From UPXZ01 sp964634605 (lineage in GTDB: Bacteria > Bacteroidota > Bacteroidia > Bacteroidales > Paludibacteraceae): a stretch of DNA of 57,531 nucleotides. The stretch spans positions 1 to 57,531 of the forward strand of contig CAZWLJ010000015.1 of assembly GCA_964634605.1 (NCBI GenBank), read 5' to 3'. The translations under genes were made by a program, and so were the position numbers. Positions 34,074 through 41,593 of this stretch are shown in pieces. Position 1 is the first letter of the stretch. Each line of letters opens with the position of its first letter. The notes beneath the pieces were generated by a model that saw only the letters and a program-made list of their open reading frames with translations, was not told the origin of the DNA and did not search any database.

Positions 34074-35612
34074 ATGCTTGTAAAATCATTTGGAGCTGCT
34101 GTACAGGGAATTAATGCAACCATCGTAACTATCGAAGTGAACGTGGGGCAAGGCATCCGGTTTATGATTGTGGGATTGCCTGATAATGCTGTAAGGGAAA
34201 GTCACGAACGGGTAGTATCGGCCCTCAAGTACAACGGATATGATTTGCCGCGTAAACAGGTGATTGTGAATATGGCGCCTGCCGATATCCGAAAGGAAGG
34301 TTCGGCATATGACTTGCCGCTTGCAATCGGCATTATGGCTGCTTCAGAGAAAATACCTTCCGAAGAACTTGATAAATACGTGATAATGGGCGAGTTGTCG
34401 CTCGATGGCGGATTACAGCCTGTTAAGGGAGTGCTTCCCATAGCCATCAAAGCCCGTGAAGAAAAATTCAAAGGTTTCATTCTGCCTAAACAGAATGCAC
34501 GTGAGGCAGCTGTGGTGAATAATCTGGACGTGTATGGAGTGGAAAATATTACCGAAGTCATTGATTTCTTTAAGGGACAATCGTCGATAGAGCCTACAAT
34601 AGTCAATACGCGTGATGAATTTTATCAGAATCTGAGTTTGTCTGAAATTGATTTTGCCGATGTCAAAGGTCAGGAAAATGTGAAACGTGCCCTCGAAGTT
34701 TCGGCTGCCGGTGGTCACAATATCATCATGGTAGGACCTCCGGGAGCAGGTAAATCCATGCTTGCAAAACGAATTCCGACAATACTGCCTCCTTTAACCC
34801 TGCACGAAGCACTTGAAACGACCAAAATCCATTCTGTTGCCGGAAATATCGACAGCAATACATCGCTCATTTCGCAGCGCCCGTTCCGAAGTCCCCATCA
34901 CACTATCAGTGATGTCGCTTTAGTCGGAGGCGGAACTTTTCCGCAGCCCGGCGAGATTTCGCTTGCCCATAATGGCGTTTTATTTCTCGACGAGCTCCCT
35001 GAGTTCAAGCGTACGGTGCTTGAAGTGATGCGGCAGCCGCTCGAAGACCGGAAAATCTGTATCTCACGGGCAAAGTTTGCCATCGAATATCCCGCCAGTT
35101 TTATGCTTGTGGCTTCGATGAATCCCTGCCCGTGCGGATATTACAACCATCCGACGCGCGAATGTGTGTGTGCTCCGGGCCTGGTTCAGAAATACTTGAG
35201 CCGCATTTCTGGTCCCCTGCTCGACAGGATCGATATACACATCGAAATCATACCTGTACCTTTCGAAAAAATGTCGGAACTGAAAGAGTCCGAAAGCAGC
35301 AGCGAAGTGAGGAAAAGAGTGGTGAAAGCACGTGAAATACAGGAACTTCGCTTCAGGGATACGGACGGAGTCTATTGCAACGCGCAAATGTCGTCGAAAC
35401 AACTCCGCGCCTATGCTCAGCCCGACAAAGAGGGAAGTGAATTGCTCAAAAATGCCATGAACCGTCTGAATCTTTCAGCGCGTGCTTACGACCGTATTCT
35501 GAAAGTATCACGCACTATAGCCGACCTGGACGACAGCGAAAATATACTTCCGCACCACATTGCCGAAGCCATTAATTACCGGAATCTGGATAGAGAAGGC
35601 TGGGCTGGATAA
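34074..35612 (+). CDS. YifB/ComM-like Mg-chelatase family AAA ATPase
   Basis: Cytoplasmic ATPase of 512 aa. Domains: N-terminal ChlI/lon-protease-like fold (1-165, with FMIVGLPDNAVRESHERVV), AAA+ core with Walker A GPPGAGKSM near residues 221-230 and Walker B LFLDELPEF, a Cys motif MNPCPCGYYNHPTRECVC typical of the family, and the C-terminal Mg_chelatase_C domain (RAYDRILKVSRTIADLD). Characterised homologue ComM is a branch-migration helicase used in natural transformation. The gene stands alone, ending at a bidirectional terminator. Confidence 0.95.
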   Translation: MLVKSFGAAVQGINATIVTIEVNVGQGIRFMIVGLPDNAVRESHERVVSALKYNGYDLPRKQVIVNMAPADIRKEGSAYDLPLAIGIMAASEKIPSEELDKYVIMGELSLDGGLQPVKGVLPIAIKAREEKFKGFILPKQNAREAAVVNNLDVYGVENITEVIDFFKGQSSIEPTIVNTRDEFYQNLSLSEIDFADVKGQENVKRALEVSAAGGHNIIMVGPPGAGKSMLAKRIPTILPPLTLHEALETTKIHSVAGNIDSNTSLISQRPFRSPHHTISDVALVGGGTFPQPGEISLAHNGVLFLDELPEFKRTVLEVMRQPLEDRKICISRAKFAIEYPASFMLVASMNPCPCGYYNHPTRECVCAPGLVQKYLSRISGPLLDRIDIHIEIIPVPFEKMSELKESESSSEVRKRVVKAREIQELRFRDTDGVYCNAQMSSKQLRAYAQPDKEGSELLKNAMNRLNLSARAYDRILKVSRTIADLDDSENILPHHIAEAINYRNLDREGWAG

Positions 35613-35643
35613 AGGAGTGTGATTTAGTAATATTCTATTTTAT

Positions 35644-35679
35644 AAAAAGACCGTTAACAGCAATGTTAGCGGTCTTTTT
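35644..35679. terminator. bidirectional terminator
   Basis: Stem AAAAAGACCG / CGGTCTTTTT extended by near-complementary TTAAC / GTTA, between the convergent YifB gene and the T9SS cargo gene. Confidence 0.85.
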
Positions 35680-35705
35680 ATTTTATAGCAATAGGGTTAT
35701 TAAAG

Positions 35706-36911
35706 TTAATCTACCATAACTTTTGTTGATGTGTTGTCAACCCGCAGGATGTACACTCCCGAAACAAGCGGATGACTGGTGAAAGAACCTTTTCCGGTAT
35801 AAGTCTGCATTAACTGTCCTGATACAGAATAAACATTCACACCGGTCTGTACGCCATCAATTTTTATCCTGTGATTTGACACAGAAACCGGATAACCGAA
35901 TGCTGATTTTACATTATCTACGCCTGTTGCCATTTTTTTCCAGCGGGCAACAGAGATATTAACAACAGGAGTATCTTTGAAGGTAACCTGACGATTTGCC
36001 GCAAGGTTCGATCCATCGGCCTGGCATTCTTCGTAAGCCCAGTCTTTGCGGTTCCAGCATTTGAATTCAACGGTAGCTTGCTGCGGTATTACTGCTGTGA
36101 ATGTTCCGTCGTTGTTTTTTGTTGCGGCAATTGCTTCGGCCAGGCTCCATCCGCTACCAAAGCTACCAACGAGATATACACTATCGGTACCTGCCGGAAC
36201 AGAAGTGATATTGACTGTAATATCGCCTACATTTACCGGATCGTAGATAGCTTTGAAACCGGAACATACCACGCTAACTTCGTTGTTGGCACCTCCGTTT
36301 CCAAGATATGAGAAGTTGGCTGATTGTGTTTGTTCGTAAGACCAGCTCGGACCGGAAGCAAACTTAAACTCAAGCAACTGAGGGTCGATATTCGGAACTG
36401 TATAGGTATATACTTTTCCGTCATTATCCTCGCTGACAAAGGTCATTTGTTTCTTTGGCTGTTCCCAGTCGGCAAAACTTCCGGTAATGTAGCAGAAAAG
36501 TGTGGTTTTCGGAACAAGTACATTTACTTTAATGTCACGTGGTGTCATAGGAGTAAAATACTTTTTAAATGAATTAACCACGGCACCCGTAAATCCAACT
36601 GCACCATAAGTGAAATCGGCTGAAGGATCACCCTGTTCGTAAGCCCAACCCGGACCTGCAAGAAATTTATAGTTGTAACCTGCTTCCACATTGTCGGGTA
36701 CAGTGATGTCTGCCTCGAATGTTTTTGGTGAATCAGACACTTTGGTCATGGGGGTAGCAGAAGTACTCCAACCGTTGAAACCACCAGCAGCGTAACATAC
36801 TACTGTTTCGGCAGGAACCTGTACTCTAAGTTTTACCGTTTGAGCGGCATAACTCATGGTTGTTGTTGCAAAAAGTGCAAGCAACGTAATTAAGAGATAG
36901 TTGTTTTTCAT
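35706..36911 (-). CDS. secreted protein with three CBM-like repeats and a T9SS sorting domain
   Basis: Protein of 401 aa with a Sec signal (ending SYAAQ) and a C-terminal type A T9SS sorting domain (NVYSVSGQLMQTY, then SGVYILRVDN and STKVMVD). Between them lie three tandem modules (about 23-128, 129-233 and 234-325), each beginning with a valine-rich strand followed by GGFNGW, GSFADW or GSFGSGW and then FLAGPGWAYEQ, FASGPSWSYEQ or CWNRKDWAYEE. The aromatic F-x-x-W motifs resemble starch-binding families CBM20/CBM48, so glycan binding is likely. There is no catalytic domain. It lies 197 bp downstream of the GH30 gene of the PUL on the same strand. Exact ligand unknown. Confidence 0.72.
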   Translation of the reverse strand: MKNNYLLITLLALFATTTMSYAAQTVKLRVQVPAETVVCYAAGGFNGWSTSATPMTKVSDSPKTFEADITVPDNVEAGYNYKFLAGPGWAYEQGDPSADFTYGAVGFTGAVVNSFKKYFTPMTPRDIKVNVLVPKTTLFCYITGSFADWEQPKKQMTFVSEDNDGKVYTYTVPNIDPQLLEFKFASGPSWSYEQTQSANFSYLGNGGANNEVSVVCSGFKAIYDPVNVGDITVNITSVPAGTDSVYLVGSFGSGWSLAEAIAATKNNDGTFTAVIPQQATVEFKCWNRKDWAYEECQADGSNLAANRQVTFKDTPVVNISVARWKKMATGVDNVKSAFGYPVSVSNHRIKIDGVQTGVNVYSVSGQLMQTYTGKGSFTSHPLVSGVYILRVDNTSTKVMVD

Positions 36912-37000
36912 AAGACTTTTGTTTTTAATGTTAGTTTTTATGTTTATAAATTGTGAAACAGATATTTGAGAAATTAGTTCATTATTTCAGTAATGTCCAT

Positions 37001-37045
37001 TCTATTTCCCCCACTTTCCATATAATCGCGTGCGGGGGAAATAGA
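37001..37045 (-). other. perfect hairpin downstream of the GH30 gene
   Basis: TCTATTTCCCCC and GGGGGAAATAGA form a perfect 12-bp stem with a 21-base loop, 64 bp after the GH30 stop and about 90 bp before the next start on the minus strand. No U-run follows, so it may be an mRNA 3' stabiliser or attenuator rather than a simple terminator. Confidence 0.6.
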
Positions 37046-37108
37046 ACAGATCATTATATTCAGTCAGATGATCACGATGCTCTGATTAATCTTTTTCTCT
37101 CACTGAAA

Positions 37109-38599
37109 TTATTTCTTCCAGATACACGATGAAATACTCTTAGCGGGCAAAGTCACATCAAAGTGATGATTACCATCGTCGATGGTCATTTGAACCGAAG
37201 TTGTATTTTCATTTTGCAGTACGATGCCGTACGTTCCGTTGGGATTAACGGCAGCCGTTGCATTCACACCAGTTGGCATGTAGCCCGAAGTACCTATCCG
37301 TGTTGAACCGCTGTGCAGCACTTTTGACATGTGACCGATAAAATAATAATGCGATTTTCTGTCGAGTGTCTTGTAATCAGCGGAATTAACATCCACAGCG
37401 CCAAAACAGGTTGTACATCCGCCGGGGCGGTTAGGTCCCCGTTTGTCGTCGAGCATAAAGTTCCACACAATAACAGCTTTGCAATAGCGGTTCAGGCATC
37501 CGATGCCTATTTCCTTCATCGTCCACATCAGATCACCATCGAAAGTATAATTCCATGTGCCTATTGACATCTCCGTAAAATACAGGTTCTTGGCAGGGTT
37601 GGCATTGTGAATTTTTGTCAGTTCACTGCTGCCGCCACCGTATGCATGATAGGCAGCACCGTCGATGTATTTCGCTGCGTCGGGATCTTCGTAAATGCGT
37701 GTTGGATAACCCTGTTGATCAGGAATGTTGTCGTAATTAAAATTGTGATCAAACACGATTATTTTCGTTTTTAACTTAGCCTCAGCAAACTTCGATCCCA
37801 ACGCTGTTTTTATAAAATCGCGCTGTTCCTGCCAGGTCATGTAAAGCGAAGCGGAATTTCCACGGTTGAGCGGTTCGTTCTGAACGGTTATTGACTCAAT
37901 GGGGAAACCTTCCTTTTCCATAGCCTGAATCCATTTTACAAAATAAGTTGCGTAATCCTGATAATACTTTGGATTTAGTTGCCCGCTTGTCCAGGAGTTA
38001 TACGGTTGCAGATCGGTGAGGTTATTGACTTTCATCCACCGGGGCGGAGTCCAGGGCGAACCCATTATTTTCAGATTGGGATTGATGACCAGTATTTCTT
38101 TCAGGATTGGATAAATGTCCCTGACATCATATGGGGGCATCGCGAAATTTTCAATTCCGGGCACATCACAACAAGTGTATTCATCGAGTGAAAAATCAGA
38201 ACATCCGATTGCAACACGCACATAACTGTATCCCATCCCTTTCTCCACACTGAATGTTTCTTCCAGCAGTTTTGTACGATCTGCTTTTGTCATTTTCAGC
38301 AGGTTGTAACAGGTAGAGCCGGTAATGGCAGCGCCAAAACCATCAATCGTCTGAAAAGTCTGCGCCGGTTTGAGTGTCAGGGTTTTTTCAATATTCATAT
38401 TGATACCCTTACTGAAACTTTTTGCTACAGAACTAAACAGCATGGTTTTATCGGCAGTTGTAATGTATGTGTTAACCTCTTTGACAATGGTGTCGTTCGT
38501 TACCGGAGGTTTTGGTGCATTGTTATCCCTGCAGGCTGCGCAACTTCCAAAAATGAAAACAAAAGTGGCTAAATATAAATATATTCCGAGTTTCTTCAT
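37109..38599 (-). CDS. GH30 family glycoside hydrolase, lipoprotein
   Basis: Surface or periplasmic endo-glycanase of 496 aa. Signal peptide with candidate lipidation cysteines at 20 or 23 (FGSCAAC). The (beta/alpha)8 barrel begins with FQTIDGFGAAITGS and has ILRVA-like strands typical of clan GH-A. The catalytic acid/base is Glu242 (TVQNEPLN) and the nucleophile Glu343 (YFTEMSIG). A small beta-sandwich closes the C-terminus. GH30 includes glucosylceramidases, beta-1,6-glucanases (subfamily 3) and xylanases; the general layout and the PUL setting favour subfamily 3 acting on beta-1,6-glucan. It starts 10 bp after the glycan-binding gene and is the last enzyme of the operon. Confidence 0.88.
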   Translation of the reverse strand: MKKLGIYLYLATFVFIFGSCAACRDNNAPKPPVTNDTIVKEVNTYITTADKTMLFSSVAKSFSKGINMNIEKTLTLKPAQTFQTIDGFGAAITGSTCYNLLKMTKADRTKLLEETFSVEKGMGYSYVRVAIGCSDFSLDEYTCCDVPGIENFAMPPYDVRDIYPILKEILVINPNLKIMGSPWTPPRWMKVNNLTDLQPYNSWTSGQLNPKYYQDYATYFVKWIQAMEKEGFPIESITVQNEPLNRGNSASLYMTWQEQRDFIKTALGSKFAEAKLKTKIIVFDHNFNYDNIPDQQGYPTRIYEDPDAAKYIDGAAYHAYGGGSSELTKIHNANPAKNLYFTEMSIGTWNYTFDGDLMWTMKEIGIGCLNRYCKAVIVWNFMLDDKRGPNRPGGCTTCFGAVDVNSADYKTLDRKSHYYFIGHMSKVLHSGSTRIGTSGYMPTGVNATAAVNPNGTYGIVLQNENTTSVQMTIDDGNHHFDVTLPAKSISSCIWKK

Positions 38600-38609
38600 G
38601 ACTATTGTA

Positions 38610-40013
38610 TTAATTCAGTTTTACCACATTGGTCGTTTTGGCATTCATATCTAATGTTATCCTGTACACACCGCTGAATGTCGCGTCATTTCCCCGCCAG
38701 TTGCCAACATTACCAGTTTCGTTGCTGTTTTTGAGAGGTGTCTGTACTGTGTAATTCATCGATGATTCTTCACCATGATCCCAGCCCCTGTAATGGAAGA
38801 ATTTGAAGTTACAGGTTCCGTAACCGGTTCCTTCCGTATTATCCGTGTTCTCGAGATAAACAGTCGCCTGATAAACTCCGTTTGATATTTTCCGGCAGGG
38901 TACATAATCCAGCGGTGTATTCCAGTTCCAGCTGGTAGTTGTAGCGTAAGGTTGCGATGGACGTCCAAGTCCTACACCGCAAATCCATAATGCATCGGGA
39001 TATGCTACAGTTGGCATCGGTTCGATATACAGATATTTACCCCCTACGTGGTAATAGGCTTTGTACATACCCGTTTCACCCAGGAATTTCGCTTTATTTG
39101 TTCCGGTTACTTCAAAATAATCAGGCGACAATCCGTTGGAGACGTTGTCAATTCCTGTAAAGGCGACTTCAACTCCTTTCCCGAAATATATTGTAGCTCC
39201 TCTGAATTTTGAGGCATCAGCGCCAAGCAGCGAGGAAGGTGAAGCAGCCAGGTCGGTCATTACATCCAGGTTTGTGATGGGCTCGAGCAACTTGCCAGCA
39301 ACATTCAACCTGAAATTCAATGCATCGAAACTGCACGACGTAATATTAACCAGTGATTCATCCTGAACAGTAATGGGACTTTCACCCTGTTTGATCAGGG
39401 TTATTTCATTTCCTTTCATACCATACACCAGGCCCGTCCAGTCAACTCTGCCAAAAGCCGTCTTTTTAGTAGCTACATAGCAAGTGAACGTGTTGGGAAA
39501 TTCGATACCGCTCACCGAATATATAAGGTTGCTTTCGTCGGTAAGGACTAATTCTTTGGTACTAAGTCCGCTGGTAATGCTTGCCGGTATTAAATAGAGC
39601 TTTGGCATCGGAGGACGGTTGCCAATAGTGTTGTCAAGCACCTGTTCTGTTTTAAAGCCTTCCACATTGATGGCGGTTAAATACACCTTCACTTTTTCCT
39701 TATCGGGCATGCCTGTTCCAAATGGTATATGGTATCTTTTCCGGATGCTTGCTGATGTGCCCTTTGTCCGGATGGATTCGGAAATGATCAGCTTGTTGCT
39801 GACAGCAACTTTAACTTCGAGCGTGGAAAGTGGATTCGCATCAGTAATATCCGCCACCAACGTGATAGAATCTCCATACTGAATGGAATTCTCTGATACA
39901 CTTGCAGTGAGTGTCGGTGTGCTTTCGGGGTAATGTGTTCTGAACTCGGTTTCCTGGCACGAAACAGCGATCAGCAGGAGTGCAGAACAGATGATATAAT
40001 GTAGTTTATTCAT
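38610..40013 (-). CDS. SusE-position surface glycan-binding lipoprotein
   Basis: Lipoprotein of 467 aa (lipobox IAVSC, Cys19) encoded between susD and the GH30 gene, the classic place for a surface glycan-binding protein. The N-terminal third is one or two Ig-like domains (TASVSENSIQYGDSITLVADI, and so on). The C-terminal third contains WICGVGLGRPSQPY and CNFKFFHYRGWDHGEES, Trp-rich segments of the DUF5121-type ending that probably form the glycan platform. No enzyme motif is visible. The beta-1,6-glucan PUL of B. thetaiotaomicron has a binding protein at the same position. Ligand inferred only. Confidence 0.75.
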   Translation of the reverse strand: MNKLHYIICSALLLIAVSCQETEFRTHYPESTPTLTASVSENSIQYGDSITLVADITDANPLSTLEVKVAVSNKLIISESIRTKGTSASIRKRYHIPFGTGMPDKEKVKVYLTAINVEGFKTEQVLDNTIGNRPPMPKLYLIPASITSGLSTKELVLTDESNLIYSVSGIEFPNTFTCYVATKKTAFGRVDWTGLVYGMKGNEITLIKQGESPITVQDESLVNITSCSFDALNFRLNVAGKLLEPITNLDVMTDLAASPSSLLGADASKFRGATIYFGKGVEVAFTGIDNVSNGLSPDYFEVTGTNKAKFLGETGMYKAYYHVGGKYLYIEPMPTVAYPDALWICGVGLGRPSQPYATTTSWNWNTPLDYVPCRKISNGVYQATVYLENTDNTEGTGYGTCNFKFFHYRGWDHGEESSMNYTVQTPLKNSNETGNVGNWRGNDATFSGVYRITLDMNAKTTNVVKLN

Positions 40014-40051
40014 TTTTTACAATTTTATCGGTTAGTAAAAACGTCTGATAA

Positions 40052-41563
40052 TTAATAACCCGGATTTTGAACCAGATTTGTATTTTCATCCAGTACAGGT
40101 TGCGGTATCGGGAGCAGTTCAGAGTCTTTGCTGAATGCTCTGCCTTGTGGTAATCTTCCAGTATCGCGCTGATTGATTGTATTCATAATGCTTTCCAGTT
40201 TATCAAACCGGATCAAATCAAACCACCTTTGACCTTCGAAAGCCAGCTCCAGCCTTCTTTCGAGCAAAATCGCATCCAGTAAGTTTTCTTTTGAAGAAGT
40301 ATTCGCGGCAGTTAAATCGGGCAGGTTCACCCTTTTTCTAACTGTATTTACAGCCTGAGCTGCCTGCGAAAGCTGATTTTTACGCGCCAGGGCTTCGGCT
40401 TTAAGCAACAGGATATCTGCTCCGCGTAACTTGATAATAGAATTGACATTTGACCGGCATTTGTACATGAACGGATAATTTTTTGCATCGTAATAGTTGG
40501 ACCACGTAGTCTGATAATATACGATTGATTCATTCTTACGTTTCATGTCACCTGCATCATCGAATGCCTTGATCAGGTCTCTGGATGGCGTAACCCATTT
40601 AGCCCAGGTAAAATAGAAATCGAAATCCAGCAGATCACGGCCAAACATCCATGTTACCCAGTTACCGCTTCCGGTAAAATACTGCATTTCAAGAATGGAT
40701 TCTGATGAGTTGCGGACTTTGGCATCGGTTCCCGAAGCATTTAGCGCGAATAAATCGCTGTAATTGTTTACCAGACTGATTCCATCGGCAAAAACCTGAT
40801 CGGCAAAATAAATGACACTATCCGGATTTTGCACCTGCTTATCTGCATATACCTTGGCAAGTAACGCGCGGGCAACCGTTTTGGATAGTATTGTTTTGTC
40901 TGCATTGTTGTTTGCAGGCGCGTCGTTGAGTGAACTCCTCAGGTCACTGATTATTTGCGCGTAAGCTTCTGCCGGTGTATTTGCTTTCGGAAAATAGAGC
41001 GGATACACTTCCTTGATATTTTCGGCAGTGATTTTACCTGCTTCTTTAGTTATAACCGGGAAATTGCCGAACCAGCGTACCATATCGTACATCATCATTG
41101 CTCTGAAAATCTTTGCTTCTGCTTTCCATCTGTTACGTTCAGCGGCAGTCAAGGCGGGATCAGGTACAAGATCTATATTGTTGATAATGCTGTTGGAAAG
41201 GGCAATATCCTCGAGGTAACGATTCCAGTCACGGGCAATTACACTGTTGCTGGCGTCGAGGTTGTTCGATTCTACAGGCACCACTTCAGCTCCGGTTGTT
41301 CCGGCATATGCATTGTCCGACCGACATTCCGCGAACAGCAAATAGTCAAGATACCAGTGTTCCTGCTGATTTGTCATGCGTTGGTACATGCTTTTATATA
41401 CCGACTGCATGGCTTCACGATCTTTATATTTTATTTCGGTACCGGTTGTATCTTTCGTTCCGAGTGTACGTTCGGAGAGCTGTGAAACGGGATCATAATC
41501 CAGATTGCATGCTGTAAGCAACAGGATAAATAATCCAAGTCCAGTTTTTATTATTTTATTCAT
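40052..41563 (-). CDS. RagB/SusD family glycan-binding lipoprotein
   Basis: Lipoprotein of 503 aa (LLLTACNLDYDP, Cys about 19) that forms the lid of the SusC transporter and captures oligosaccharides. The TPR-like helical core of the family is visible (NRWKAEAKIFRAMMMYDMVRWFG; RALLAKVYADKQV), and so is the C-terminal SusD/RagB signature: LLLKAEALARKNQ, VNTVRKRVNLP, ERRLELAFEGQRWFDLIRF and LLPIPQPVLDENTNLVQNPGY. It is 30 bp downstream of susC, as expected for a coupled pair. Confidence 0.96.
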   Translation of the reverse strand: MNKIIKTGLGLFILLLTACNLDYDPVSQLSERTLGTKDTTGTEIKYKDREAMQSVYKSMYQRMTNQQEHWYLDYLLFAECRSDNAYAGTTGAEVVPVESNNLDASNSVIARDWNRYLEDIALSNSIINNIDLVPDPALTAAERNRWKAEAKIFRAMMMYDMVRWFGNFPVITKEAGKITAENIKEVYPLYFPKANTPAEAYAQIISDLRSSLNDAPANNNADKTILSKTVARALLAKVYADKQVQNPDSVIYFADQVFADGISLVNNYSDLFALNASGTDAKVRNSSESILEMQYFTGSGNWVTWMFGRDLLDFDFYFTWAKWVTPSRDLIKAFDDAGDMKRKNESIVYYQTTWSNYYDAKNYPFMYKCRSNVNSIIKLRGADILLLKAEALARKNQLSQAAQAVNTVRKRVNLPDLTAANTSSKENLLDAILLERRLELAFEGQRWFDLIRFDKLESIMNTINQRDTGRLPQGRAFSKDSELLPIPQPVLDENTNLVQNPGY

Positions 41564-41593
41564 GATTTTCGATGTTTAAAGATTTGGTATATA

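Noticed and set aside
40955..41485. 176-codon frame antisense to susD
   Set aside because: Same reasoning: full overlap with a well-supported SusD gene and atypical composition.
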